Shown: positions 10,740-21,870, counted from the first letter of the stretch. The stretch is 64,000 bases of DNA from Cryoendolithus antarcticus (GCA_002077065.1 NAJO01000066.1:62001-126000); one strand, 5' to 3'. Translations and numbers: made by a program. Notes: generated by a model not told the origin, from the letters alone.

Positions 10740-12210
10740 ATGGCGATCTCGACACGGACAGCGACCAAGGCATTGCGAGCAGCGAAGGTGAACCACCGTG
10801 GAAAACTTCCACAAGGCCAACGACTAACTCCAAGCTCAGCTCGCAAAGGCCACACCACTCTACCATGCCTCCCGCGGCTATGCCACCGCAGAGCCCGACC
10901 TTAAAGAGACCCTCAAATCCGTCATCCCTGCGAAACGAGAGCTTCTCAAGAAAGTCAAGGCCCAATCCTCGAAAACTATCGGCGAGGTCAAGATCGAGAA
11001 CACTCTCGGTGGCATGCGAGGCCTGAAGGCCATGGTCTGGGAAGGCTCAGTCCTGGACGCGAACGAAGGAATTCGATTCCATGGCCGCACGATCAAGGAC
11101 TGCCAAGCAGAACTGCCTAAGGGCACCTCAGGGACTGAGATGCTTCCGGAGTCGATGTTCTGGCTCCTTCTCACTGGACAGGTCCCAAGTACGAATCAAG
11201 TCCGCGTGCTGAGCAAGGAGCTCGCGCAGAAAGCTCAGATCCCTGCTTTCGTCTCACAGATGCTGGACAACTTCCCGACCGACCTGCATCCAATGACTCA
11301 GTTCGCCTGCGCCGTGAGCGCGCTGAACTACGAGTCCAAGTTCGCGAAGGCATATGAGAAGGGTCTGAACAAGGCAGATTACTGGGAGCCGACGTTCGAC
11401 GACAGCATCTCTCTGCTCGCCAAACTCCCCACGATCGCAGCAAAGATCTACCAGAACGCATACCGCGGCGGCGGGGCGCTCCCGGCCGAGATCGACGAGT
11501 CTCAAGATTGGTCGTACAACTTCGCGGCCATGCTCGGCAAGGGTGGGAAGGAGAACGAGGGCTTCCAAGACCTACTTAGACTTTACTTGGCGCTCCATGG
11601 TGACCACGAAGGCGGTAACGTGAGCGCACATGCAACGCATCTCGTGGGTTCGGCGCTCTCGGATCCCTTCCTCTCATACTCGGCCGGTCTACAAGGTCTA
11701 GCTGGCCCGCTGCACGGTCTGGCTGCGCAGGAAGTCCTACGCTGGATCCTGCAGATGCAAGAAACAGTCGGCACATCTTTCTCGGATCAAGATGTGAAGG
11801 ACTACCTCTGGACGACACTCAAGTCCGGCCGTGTGATTCCAGGCTACGGCCACGCCGTGCTACGAAAGCCGGATCCGCGCTTCGAGGCTCTGATGGACTT
11901 CGCTGCCGCGCGTGAAGACATTGCGGCAAATCCAGTGTTCCAGCTCGTCAAGAAGAACAGCGAGCTTGCGCCTGCGGTACTGACCGAGCACGGCAAGACG
12001 AAGAACCCATACCCTAATGTGGACTCCTCGTCGGGCGTGCTGTTCCATCATTATGGATTCAAGGAGACGCTGTACTACACTGCTACTTTTGGTGTGAGTA
12101 GAGGTCTGGGACCGCTGGCACAGCTGATCTGGGATCGGGCATTGGGGTTGCCGATCGAGAGGCCGAAGAGCATGAACCTGCAGGGTCTGCTGGACCAAGC
12201 TACGAAATGA
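10740..12210 (+). CDS. mcsA: 2-methylcitrate synthase, mitochondrial
   Basis: Exon 1 10740..10787 and exon 2 10840..12210 (intron 52 bases, phase 0) encode 472 residues. The spliced N-terminus, rich in Arg, Lys, Ala and Thr, is a mitochondrial presequence ending near RGYAT. The citrate-synthase fold shows GTEMLPESMFWLLLTG, the histidine in LHGDHEGGNVSAHATHLVGSA, GLAGPLHGLA, VPGYGHAVLR-type IPGYGHAVLR and the arginine near the C-terminus (SRGLGPLAQLIWDRALGLPIERP). The sequence resembles fungal McsA, and the adjacent lyase supports the methylcitrate role. It condenses propionyl-CoA with oxaloacetate and usually also accepts acetyl-CoA. The main alternative is the ordinary citrate synthase Cit1. 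Confidence 0.85.
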
Positions 12211-12601
12211 GGAACATAAAATGGGAATGCAAAGATTGTACATAGATAAGCTGCTCACTGAGGCGCCCGCGAGATGATAGCTTCTCTGCGTCAACATCAG
12301 GTAAGATCCAGCGTCACACCGCCAAACATTTGAGAAGCAGAAGGTGTTGGACCTGTGAGAGCACGAGCAGTAGCGATCCTGATGCCATGTCTCCTTATGA
12401 CTCGCTAGCGCAATGATCTACAGAGGCAACGGCGTTTCGTCACCAAAAGTCCCGAATCAACAATCGAGCATCTCATCCTCCACTCCCCACCCCTCACCGT
12501 CTGGCATCTTCCTCGCACGACTTTGCATTACACACAAAGCGCATACCAGCATCGTCCATCGATTTCAGTGCATGCCTCAGAGCGCAGTTTCTCCTGCGAC
12601 C

Positions 12602-14377
12602 ATGGCGACAGTTCCCATCAAGGTCAAGCACCAAGGCAAAACCTACGATGTCGAAGTCGATACTGCTTCGAACGGAGAGGAGCTGATGCTCCAGCTGTAC
12701 TCCTTGACTAATGTCGAGCCGGAAAACCAGAAAATCATGGCGGGCAAAATGATCAAGTCGGACACATTGCTCTCAGCGGTCAAGTGGAAGAGCGGGCAAA
12801 CAATCACACTCATTGGCCACCCCTCGGCGAACGTGATTACTGAGGCGCCCGAAAAAACGAAGTTCATCGAGGACATGTCAGAGGCGGAAATGGCGAGACG
12901 GGCGGACGCGATGCCTGCTGGTCTGACCAATACGGGCAACACTTGCTACGCAAACGCCACCCTTCAGACACTACGCATCATTCCTGAGTTGCAAGAGCAA
13001 TTGAAGACGTACACGCCGGCAGCGTCATCCGCTGGTCCATCTAATGCAGCGTCATCCCTGTTCAGCGCTGAGCAGCTGGCATCTGTTGGGCTCGGTGGAC
13101 TCGGTGCTGGAAACGACCTGACAACGGCATTACGGGACCTCTACACGATGATGAAAGATACGCAGGGAGCTGTGCAACCAATCATGTTCCTTACCGCGCT
13201 ACGCCAAAAGTTCCCTCAGTTCGCGGAGAAGGCCAAGCACGGTCACGGCTTCGCACAGCAGGACGCCGAGGAGGTCTGGTCACAGCTCATTGAAACGCTG
13301 AACCAGTCGCTCAAGCTTGATCAACAAGGCGAGTCGAACAAGTCCTTCGGTGGCTTTGTGGACAAGTACCTTGGCGGGCGATTCGAGTCAACAACGAAGT
13401 GTGATGAGGCACCAGAGGAAGTTGAGGTGCATGGAAGCGACAATTTTAAGGACTTGAAGTGCAACATCCAGTCCGACACGAATCACTTGCGGGAAGGCAT
13501 TGCCATCGGACTGAACGAGAAGATCGAGAAGCGCTCGGAGTCTCTCGGCCGCGACGCAATCTACACGAAGACGTCGCGCATAGCCCGCCTACCGAAGTAC
13601 CTCCCAGTCCATCTGATGCGCTTCTTCTGGCGGAAAGACTCGAAGCAGAAGGCGAAGATCTTACGCAAGGTGACGTTCCAGCATGAAATTGATCTCCTCG
13701 AGTTCTGCACAGACGACCTTCGAAAGAAGCTTGTGCCAGTGAGAGACAAGGTGCGCGAAGTGCGCAAGGAGATCGAGGACGTTGAGCGCCAAAAGAAGAG
13801 GCAGAAGCGAAGGAGGCAGGAGATGGAGGATGACCCAAATGCGGAGGGCAAGGTCAAGAAGGACGAACCCATGCAGAAGAGGAAAGAGAAAGAAGCTGCG
13901 CGAGAAGCAGAGAAGGAGAAGGCTAGCGCGGCTGCTACCTCTTCTGTCACTGCCACGGACGGCGCTGCAGATGTCGCGATGGGAGGCACCGAGGAAGTGT
14001 TCAAGACCGATGCAGAGATCGAGCAAGAGCGCGCTGTGGCTATCAAAGCAGCTAAGCAGGATCTCCTCGACTCTGTGGATCCGGCGATGAAAGCAGACAG
14101 CTCGGCCAACCAGACCGGACTGTACGAGTTGCGGGCCGTGGTCACGCATCAGGGTTCTTCAGCAGACTCTGGGCACTACACCGCCTACGTCAAGAAGACA
14201 GCACCCGAGGGCAAGGAGGAGGATGGCTCGTGGTGGTGGTTTAATGATGACAAGGTGCAGAAGGTGGACGCCGATAAGATCGAGCAGCTGGCCGGTGGTG
14301 GCGAGACTCACAGTGCGCTCATCTTGTTGTATCGGGCTGTCGAGCTGCCGACCATCGAGGAGGCTAAATCAGCATGA
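12602..14377 (+). CDS. UBP6: Proteasome-associated deubiquitinase UBP6/USP14
   Basis: A single exon of 591 residues from the ATG at 12602; upstream in-frame ATGs at 12572 and 12413 would only add Ser/Pro-rich sequence. Residues 1-80 form a ubiquitin-like domain (VPIKVKHQGKTYDVEVD onward) that docks on the proteasome 19S base. The USP domain starts with the Cys box GLTNTGNTCYANATLQTLR and ends with the His box GSSADSGHYTAYVKK and WWWFNDDKV. A strongly basic then acidic insertion of about 100 residues (KKRQKRRRQEMEDD onward) sits between the fingers and the His box, typical of Ubp6/USP14. The protein trims ubiquitin from substrates at the proteasome. Confidence 0.92.
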   Translation: MATVPIKVKHQGKTYDVEVDTASNGEELMLQLYSLTNVEPENQKIMAGKMIKSDTLLSAVKWKSGQTITLIGHPSANVITEAPEKTKFIEDMSEAEMARRADAMPAGLTNTGNTCYANATLQTLRIIPELQEQLKTYTPAASSAGPSNAASSLFSAEQLASVGLGGLGAGNDLTTALRDLYTMMKDTQGAVQPIMFLTALRQKFPQFAEKAKHGHGFAQQDAEEVWSQLIETLNQSLKLDQQGESNKSFGGFVDKYLGGRFESTTKCDEAPEEVEVHGSDNFKDLKCNIQSDTNHLREGIAIGLNEKIEKRSESLGRDAIYTKTSRIARLPKYLPVHLMRFFWRKDSKQKAKILRKVTFQHEIDLLEFCTDDLRKKLVPVRDKVREVRKEIEDVERQKKRQKRRRQEMEDDPNAEGKVKKDEPMQKRKEKEAAREAEKEKASAAATSSVTATDGAADVAMGGTEEVFKTDAEIEQERAVAIKAAKQDLLDSVDPAMKADSSANQTGLYELRAVVTHQGSSADSGHYTAYVKKTAPEGKEEDGSWWWFNDDKVQKVDADKIEQLAGGGETHSALILLYRAVELPTIEEAKSA

Positions 14378-14777
14378 ACGGTGCAGCCGACGAGCATTAT
14401 GACCAGATCATTCGCATGGGGAGGCGGTGGCGGCTGATAGCCCTGCTGCTGGCTACCTACTGACGGGACTCCATGGAGTCATGGTTAAGTGATAGACGCA
14501 AGTGAGTACGCCTCTAGCATTATATTCAACTAGAAAGGCAATGGCTCTGCCATTCGTTGAGCGCTCCCATATGTGTCAGAGCAACAGCGCGTTCACAGCT
14601 ACCAAGGCAAGTGCAGCAGCCAAGGCAAGTACACCTCCCTTCGCTCCTTCCTCGACCGCGAACATATCGCGAATTGCGCACTTCTTCAAATGTCTCCTCC
14701 GCGACGTGTCTGCTTTTCTCACATCACACTCATCGTCGTCTCACCTCCCCTCTCTCGGGAGCAGCAGCACCGCCGCC

Positions 14778-17274
14778 ATGTTCTACAGCCACGAAGGTAC
14801 GTCCTTCGCCTAATACGTCTAGCTTCTCGAGAGTCTCCCTCACTAAACGCGACTTTAGTCCTGACATCCCGCAAGTACGGCGTCGCGACCGTCTGGTACG
14901 TTCCTCCTCTCTGCTCTCGTACTCACGGCTCCTATCCTGACTTCCGCTATACAGGCTCGTAGCGACCCTAGGCTCCAAGTCCGGCCTCAAGAAAGTCTCC
15001 CGCAAGGCAATCCTCGACGTCGATGTCGCGAAGACATGCGACACAATCATCACGCCCGAGGCACCTATGGCGTTGAGGCTGCAGAGTAATTTGCTGTGCG
15101 TCGTGCCGGACTCTGGAAGAATGATGCACGCAGAGGCTCTGGCTGACAGTAGAGCAGATACGGCGTGACGAGAGTCTACGCGCAGCAATGCGGCTACGTG
15201 CTCACTGATGCCGAGAACGCGAAGAACAACATGAGGGCTACGCTGAAGATTATGAGGACTAGTCAGCTGGATGCTGAGGGCGGGAATAACGCGCGGTAAG
15301 TCCCTTAGCCAGCTGGAGATTCATCTGTGTGAGCTATTGCTGACAAGGGCATACAGTGCGGATCAGCTCGTTCTACAAGATGATCCGAACTTCTTGCCTG
15401 AGCTCGACCTGCTGGCGCTGAACTTTGATGCTCAGATGGCTGGAATGGGCGATTCGCAACGTTCTACGCTGTCGCCGCGCAGCTCACAGCTGACTGCACC
15501 TTTCGCGGATATTGGAGGCATCCTCATTCCACAGTCTGATAGCTCGTTTGCAGGTGGGCCTGTAGGAGGTGGCAGGGCATTTTCCGTCCTTGGTGATTCG
15601 GGTGCTGGCTCGAGAACCGGTAGCGGCGCTCCTCATGAACCGGAAGGACTGCTTGAGGACGATCTTGGCATGGTCATTGACGAGGAGGGCAATGTTACGA
15701 TGGTGGAGGATATGCCTGCGCAGCAGTCCGAGGCGCCGGTGCGAAGCGTTGAGCGTATTTCGGCGCTCAGTGTGGGTGGGAGTGGTGGTACGAGGCCACA
15801 GCAGAGTACACCTGCACAGGGAGAGGGCCAGGTATGTTGTCTCCTGTCTCCGCTTCTCCGAAAGTCTGAGACGCTTCCTATGCTGCTATCATGGGACTCA
15901 CAGCAGCACCTGTACGATGCGTTACCCAGGGGAGAGAGCTGAGTCTCAGCTAGCTGCTCTCCAAGATGCGATAGCACACAATGCCACTCCCGCAGCTGGC
16001 ACGATAGGAGCATTACCTGCGTGTCAGACATTCGGAGAAGCGAAATTATTGCTTGTAGGGAAGCACCAACTGACTGAGAACAGCTCTGGCAGCCAGATGA
16101 TGATGGCTATATGCCCATACCGGGAGATAACGATGTTGTGATGGGCGATGATAATGACGTTCCTCCGCAACAGGAGGGCAGCGTACATCATTCTACGACT
16201 TCGGAGACTGCTGAAGCACCTGCTCGACGACGCAGGGTCAATGTACGCATTCTATCATTGGACAACGCTACCGAGTTGCATGGCCAGGATCTCAATCGTT
16301 GGCAACAAGAGTACATGCAGAACATGCTGGAAAGTCGTCAACATAAGCAAGCCACTCGTCTCACCGCCATCGCGAAGCAAAATGCACAGCACTGGGTGCT
16401 AGGATCTGCCCTGGACCAGCTGAAAGGTAGTGGAGAGAGGGGCCCACTGAGCATGTTCGCCGGCTTCCCACTACTCGAGGCAATGACAGGCAAGAAGCTT
16501 ACACCCGGTGGCGAGAAGCGACCTCGCGACGAAGACCCTGGCTCAGAGGACAGCCGTCGGGTCCGCTCTCGCGGCGAGCCTTCGTCCGACGAGCTAGGTC
16601 GTGGCATACAGCACGAATACGGTTACATGCCTGTCATCGATGACTACGAGATTGAGCAAGGAAGAGACCAGCCCACACCACTTGACGACCGCAACCTGTC
16701 AAGTGTCTTCCCCTGGAACCAGAGCGCTGGCTCCCAACGACCCACCGGAATCTTCGGCGGCAATGTAACGTCCAGTATCGGCGGCATGCCATTGGGACTT
16801 ATCAGTCGCCGTGGCAGTCGACTCACCACTGCCTCGCCACTTCTCGGCCGCGGCGAAGTAGCAGGTGGCGAAGACGTCCTGCTTCCAGACTCTAACCCTG
16901 ACATCGGCTTCACTGGCCTCGACGACTTCGAGCTTTTTGGCCCTGCTGCGGACGTCGACACCCAGACCGCAGCACAATCGCAGTGGGTGCGCACCACGCT
17001 TGACAGCGAGAGCGCCAACTTTCTGACTTTCGTACAAGCTGGCATCGACGAGCTGGACAAGAAACGCGAAGAGCTTGCACCAGACGAGGGAGGGGACGAG
17101 TCTATGATGGGATCGGTTGACTTCGATCACTTACTGCCGCCTGAGGAGAACACCTCCATCGTTGCTGCGCAGGCATTGCTGCATGTTCTGACGTTGGGGA
17201 CGAAGAACGCGATTACTGTGAAGCAGGATGAGGCTTATAAGCCAATAAGTCTCAGGGTTGTGGAGGTATACTGA
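14778..17274 (+). CDS. REC8: Meiotic cohesin kleisin REC8
   Basis: Exons 14778..14796, 14859..14895, 14955..15095, 15158..15295, 15357..15831, an unresolved middle part, and 16093..17274. The N-terminus (MFYSHEVLTSRKYGVATVW, then GLKKVSRKAILDVDV and the APMALRLQSNLLYGVTRVY stretch) is the kleisin N-domain that binds Smc3, in the Rec8 rather than Rad21 version. The C-terminus (SIVAAQALLHVLTLGTKNAITVKQDEAY) is the winged helix that binds Smc1. Between 15832 and 16092 several splice solutions exist: one 261-base intron, or a middle exon near 15950-16051 ending at gtaggg. The middle is acidic and Ser-rich, as expected for a separase and Polo target region. The first four introns are well supported. 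Confidence 0.8.
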
Positions 17275-17927
17275 GGAGTAAGACGCGGAGTGCGATGATG
17301 GACTTGCTATGAGATGGGAGAAGATTTGGCTCGGTACGAGGTGGTGGACGTGAGATGGGAAGGTGTAGTAGCTGTTGCTTGCGTTGATTTCCGAGATACC
17401 CTAGCTTGCGAGTCGAGACGGCGCGTAGAAGGCGCGAACTATTCATGAACTGCTTACTTCACCCTCAACGTGACCGTTTTGAGTAGAATGTACAATCAAT
17501 CCCATCCGCTGCTACGGTGCATCCACTTTATCAAGTGACGCGCCAAGCTGATTCGCGTCCATGTGGCGCTGCTGTTGCGGACCCTAGGCGTTTCAGATTT
17601 GGGCGATCGACAAGCCACCTTGGTATCAGGTACAACCGTTTTCAGTCTTGTCGCATTCATTTACAGACGTCTCTCGATTCTACAACAACCCATATCACGA
17701 TCGCGAAAGGCAGGGCTATCATTCCGCGTCATTCACTCGAGCGCGCGAGCCTGCCACATTCACTGGACAATTCGGACTTCACGACAAGGCTGGGAATCGC
17801 GAGATCAGACTCGAAGACTGGAGCTTGGCAGGAGACACAAATAGACACTCAAGCAGCAGAAAGGTAGCACAGCGAGAGGACTCGGGACGAGGATTAGTGC
17901 ACCACCTGGACCGCACAACAGACAGCC
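17275..17927. other. Intergenic region, no gene seen
   Basis: About 650 bases between REC8 and the cysteine-rich membrane protein. Open frames here are short, overlapping and without family resemblance. It most likely holds the REC8 3' untranslated region and the promoter of the next gene. Confidence 0.45.
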
Positions 17928-18831
17928 ATGGCCACCCTGTCATGGCAACTCAAACAGCGAGATATCGCATCAGATGCTGCGGGCGTAAAGAACACATTCT
18001 CATCATGGGACTCATGCATGTCGAAGGCATATTGGTATGCATGTTGCTTACGAACATGGCACGAAGCACTGCACTGACGATGTACACAGCAAATGGCCCG
18101 CGATCGTCGGTATAATCATCGGCTCACTCATAGCCATCTCCCTGATCTGGTGCCTGGCACGATGTCTCTGCTGCGGCGCAGAGTGCTGTTGTGGCTGCCT
18201 GTCATGCTGTAACGCTTGTTGTCCTTCACCACGAGGTCGGAAGAACGCAGGCTACCAACAGCCGCCACCACAGCCATACCACTCGCCTTACCCACAACCG
18301 TACCAAAGTCCACAGCCGCCGATGTATGCTAGTAGAGCCGCTGGATATCGAGGTCCGCAGACAGCGACATTCGATGCGCCTACTCGAGGCGGTGGAGCAG
18401 CGAAGTACAATGAGGATGCTCTGCCAGCGATGCCAAGCTGGGATACAGCGGAGAGTCGGAGAGTGGAGGAGGAGGTAGAGATGGAGAAGCTGAATCATGC
18501 TGAGCACGCTCAAGCACAGCAACAGCGCCTCCTCCCGCAACACGACTCTGCACCTTCACCCTACAGCTCCCAGCAACCCCAATACAACGATCCCTACGCT
18601 GGTCAAGACGTCGGCAGCATGCACGCCTCACCGTACCATAACTACAACGAGCACACGCAGTACGCGCCTTCAGTCTTGAGCCAGCAGAGCACGGCTCATG
18701 CTGGACATGATCGGGTCGTGAGTCCTGTGTCGGCGTATCAAGGGAGCGTGTATCCGCCGAGCTATCATACGCAGGCGCCTGGGCAGCAAGTGGGTAGGAA
18801 GCCTGTGGGAGGGAGCTGGAGGGATGTGTAG
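17928..18831 (+). CDS. Cysteine-rich single-pass membrane protein (fibroin-3-like fungal family)
   Basis: Exon 1 17928..18034 and exon 2 18090..18831 (intron 55 bases, phase 2) give 282 residues. Splicing joins SKAY to CKWPAIVG. Around residues 38-60 is one hydrophobic helix (AIVGIIIGSLIAISLIW) followed directly by a palmitoylation-like cluster of Cys (CLARCLCCGAECCCGCLSCC NACC). The remaining 200 residues are Pro/Gln/Tyr-rich and disordered, with many PYxS/PY repeats. This arrangement matches a widespread fungal family often labelled fibroin-3 related, with no proven function. A role at the plasma membrane or eisosome-like sites is only a guess. The longer unspliced frame from 18037 would lack the conserved N-terminal part. 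Confidence 0.6.
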
Positions 18832-19198
18832 AGATAGCAGTAATGAAATGTTTGAGTACACGCCAAGATCTGCATGACTCTGAACTTTGAGCTTCACTCA
18901 TTGAACTTCTGACAATGCGCCATGACTGCTATTGTTGGTTCACTCATCCATTCTCCAACTGTCACTCCTCCCCCTTCGCATCACTCTCATCGCTTTCACA
19001 TTTGGGTCATACTGACAGCCTGGAACCCTGCAGCACTATTCACAGCACTTTATACCAACATCGGTCAACTTCACCTGACTGATTCAGTAATCCCCGCAAA
19101 AAGGTCCATGCTCCTCAAAATTTCCTGAAGCTGTCACCGGGTCTTTGCGACTAACAGCTATGCAGACCCATTGAGCATTACTACATCTTCCACACGAC

Positions 19199-20725
19199 AT
19201 GGCCGAGATCGCAGAGAAGCCGACCGAGTCGGTCGTCGAGCAGGTCGCGCAGAAGACGAACGAAATCGCCGAAACCGTAAAGGAAGCAGTCGCCAACGGC
19301 TCGGAGAAAGTCACTGAGGTCGCATCCGCTGCTGTTGAGAAAGTGAGCGAGGCTGCCACCAATGGCGGCGAGACCGCAAGTGAAGCTGTCAAGGATGTCG
19401 CAGAAAAGGTGAACGGCGACGCAGAGAAGGGCAACGATGACAGCCGCAAGCGTCGCGGATCATTCAACTCAGATCGCCGCGACAAGAGGTCTCGCGGTGA
19501 TCGCAATGGCGGGAGCTACAATTCGCGCGGCGGCGGCGATCGCAATGGCAAGAACTACAACTCTCGCGGCGGAGGCTTCTCTCGTGGCAACTCTCGAGGC
19601 AACGCCAAAGTGCGCTCCCGCTTCGAGAACCAGCCCGAGTCTAAGGATGAAGGCGAGATTCGCCGCCAGGTCGAGTTCTACTTCTCCGACTCGAACCTCC
19701 CCATGGACAAGTACCTCCTCGAGCTCACAGGCGGCAAAGAGAACAAGCCTGTGCCACTCAAGACCATTCACGACTTCAAGCGCATGCGCCACTTCCAGCC
19801 TTACTCCGCTGTGCGCGATGCAGTCGCCGCTTCAGCCTTCCTCGAGCTCAGCGAAGACGATGAGATCACTCGCAAGGTCCCTCTCGCAGACAAGTTCACC
19901 ATGGATGTCGAGGAGAACCGTACCCTCGCGCAGACCAACATGATGGCTCGCTCTGCCTACGTTAAGGGCTTCCCCGAAGAGCACGAGCGCACGCACCTCG
20001 ACATCGAGGAGTTCTTCGCCCCGTACGGCCCAGTGCAGAGCGTGCGTCTCCGCCGCCATGACGACGGCGAGTTCAAGGGCTCTATCTTCGTTGAGTTCGA
20101 GACTGAGGCGCTGCTGAAGGCTTTCCTCGAGCTGGACCCGGCGCCGGAGTTCGACGGCAAGACGCTGCAGATTATGAGCAAGCAGGTGTATGTGGATAAG
20201 AAGACTGAGGGGATTCATGATGGAACTGTGAAGCCGAGGAGTCCGAGACGCGAGAGCGGTGGTCAGAGGGGTGGGAAGTTCCAGGGTGATAAAGATAACT
20301 GGAATGAGCGCAGAGATCACGACAGGAGGAGCGATCGTGGGCGTGGGCAGCGCGGTGGTCCTCGTGGTGGTCAGCGTGGACGTGGCCAAGGCAGGGACAG
20401 GGATGGTGGCGAGAGGCGTGGAGGCTACAGGGACGTTGAGAAGGACTCTGAGCCCAAGAGTGCTGGGGAGCTGCTTGGCCGTGCCGAGGCTGAGGCAAAG
20501 CGCGCTGCTGAGACTGTTGGCGAGAAGATGGAGGGTGTGGCTACTTCGGCTGGAGCTGAGGGCGCGAAGGAGAAGGTCGAGGGTGCTGCTGAGGTGGTCA
20601 AGGAGAAGGCGGAGGCTGCTGTTGCTGACGTTGCTGGGACGAAGCGCGCTCACGACGGAGAGGGCGAGCAGGGTGAGGCGAAGAAGGTGAAGGGCAGTGC
20701 AGATGGTGGTGCTGCTGCAGAGTAG
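19199..20725 (+). CDS. LHP1: La protein (Lhp1/La autoantigen homologue) with extended flanks
   Basis: A single exon of 508 residues. After an Ala/Glu/Lys-rich N-terminal helix region (1-75) and an RGG/NSRGGG segment (85-135) comes a La motif (EGEIRRQVEFYFSDSNLPMDKYLL and FKRMRHF) and an RRM (SAYVKGFPEEHERTHLDIEEFF to GSIFVEFE). A second Arg/Gly-rich tract and an Ala/Glu/Lys-rich amphipathic tail follow. La binds the UUU-OH ends of RNA polymerase III transcripts and protects them in the nucleus. The flanking repeats (ETVKEAVANGSEKVTEVA-type, and VEGAAEVVKEKAEAAVAD near the end) resemble LEA-like amphipathic repeats and are unusual for La. The 314-residue antisense frame is a shadow. Confidence 0.88.
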   Translation: MAEIAEKPTESVVEQVAQKTNEIAETVKEAVANGSEKVTEVASAAVEKVSEAATNGGETASEAVKDVAEKVNGDAEKGNDDSRKRRGSFNSDRRDKRSRGDRNGGSYNSRGGGDRNGKNYNSRGGGFSRGNSRGNAKVRSRFENQPESKDEGEIRRQVEFYFSDSNLPMDKYLLELTGGKENKPVPLKTIHDFKRMRHFQPYSAVRDAVAASAFLELSEDDEITRKVPLADKFTMDVEENRTLAQTNMMARSAYVKGFPEEHERTHLDIEEFFAPYGPVQSVRLRRHDDGEFKGSIFVEFETEALLKAFLELDPAPEFDGKTLQIMSKQVYVDKKTEGIHDGTVKPRSPRRESGGQRGGKFQGDKDNWNERRDHDRRSDRGRGQRGGPRGGQRGRGQGRDRDGGERRGGYRDVEKDSEPKSAGELLGRAEAEAKRAAETVGEKMEGVATSAGAEGAKEKVEGAAEVVKEKAEAAVADVAGTKRAHDGEGEQGEAKKVKGSADGGAAAE

Positions 20726-21256
20726 GCAATAGGCAGATGAGCAGAGCATGAGCATGAGGATCGGCATTATTTTCACTCTTCGGGCAGAGGATACTGGTTC
20801 AGCGGCGTTACCATGAGGCTAATCAATATGGTCGGGTAGTCTCATTCAGTATTGCGTAGGGTATGTCAGATTACATCAACCGTCAAGTGCAGACTAAGGC
20901 GGTCTTCATGCCTGGCTCCCCTTTCGTGGCTTCGACGGACCAATCCTCACATCATTGCATCAACTTGTGATCCTTCTCTCATCATTGTCATCCCTAATCT
21001 CCGCTCTAAATATCCCTTCTGCCGCGGCGAGGTGCGACCCTCATGACTTTGACCGCGAAATTCCCCTACCATGAACGGAACTGGACTTTGGTGAGTAGGT
21101 AGGGTATCACATCCACTGTACAGTAATAAATCTCGATCCCGTCAAAGCACCAACTCCATCTCGACCTTTCTATACCGTCCCATCGCACCGCAAGTCAACG
21201 GAGTGTGCTCGGTCGACGATCCTCACAGCATCACTGTCCACATTCACCCTCGCCGC
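20726..21256. other. Intergenic region, no gene seen
   Basis: About 530 bases between the convergent La gene and the first CVNH gene. I see no supported coding frame, RNA gene or repeat; it probably holds the two 3' ends. Confidence 0.4.
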
Positions 21257-21786
21257 CTACGCACCCGTCTTACCGTAGCAGGTCAACACACCTTGCTCGT
21301 TCCCAACAATGGTGTCTATATCTACGTCAGCTAGAGCGTCGACTATCGGGTCAAGAGCCCGACTCACTCAGATCGAAAGAAGTCGCAGTAAAGTTCCCCT
21401 TGCCATTATCGCAGTTGGCAAACAGTACACTGCCTGTTAGTGTGAAGTTCCTGCAACCGGCCTCCAAGGGTTTGCTACAAGACATGCAATCAGCGCGGCA
21501 CCGGTGTTGCAGGCTCCCGAACGCACCCTTTTTGCGCCGTGAGGCGGCCTTTCGAGTTCCCAAGGCAGTAGTCGAGTCTGAGATTGGTGGGAGGCTCAAA
21601 GGCCCCGTAGCCTTTGCAGGAACCGTAGAGCTCGTAGTACGGTTTGTTGCCATTTGTGTCTGTGTTCGGGGCGTAGACATCTAGATTACGGCAGCTGTCG
21701 GCGTAGCCAGAGTCGGTGGTAGTAGCTCCGAGTACTGCGGTGCTGAGCGCGAGCAAGAGAGCAACGCGGTTCGTGAAGAATTGCAT
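21257..21786 (-). CDS. Secreted CVNH-domain lectin, copy 1
   Basis: Three exons on the minus strand, 21786..21527, 21474..21368 and 21321..21257, give 143 residues. A clear signal peptide (MQFFTNRVALLLALSTAVLG) precedes a cyanovirin-N homology domain made of two repeats. Repeat 1 has SCRNLDVY, CKGYG, LRLDYCLGNSKGRL; repeat 2 has GCRNFTLTGSVLFANC, GNFTATSFDLN and IVGNEQGVL. Introns are in phase 2 (between repeats) and phase 1 (inside repeat 2). CVNH proteins bind oligosaccharides, often high-mannose glycans; the role in fungi is poorly known. The last exon is seen only after splicing, since the raw frame stops early. A second CVNH gene with the same intron plan lies 1.3 kb away. Confidence 0.8.
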
Positions 21787-21870
21787 GATTGAAGGACAAT
21801 GTCGAACGGGTGGGCAACGTTCGGAGTGTATAATCGATCAATGGAAACATGCGAGACAGCGTGCTGGCGC

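Noticed and set aside
15569..16141. 190-residue plus-strand frame as a separate gene
   Set aside because: It overlaps REC8 in another frame; only its later part might be a REC8 exon.
19832..20776. 314-residue minus-strand open frame
   Set aside because: It lies fully antisense to the La gene and is an effect of its Ala/Glu/Arg codon bias; it has Leu/Ser repeats without domain order.
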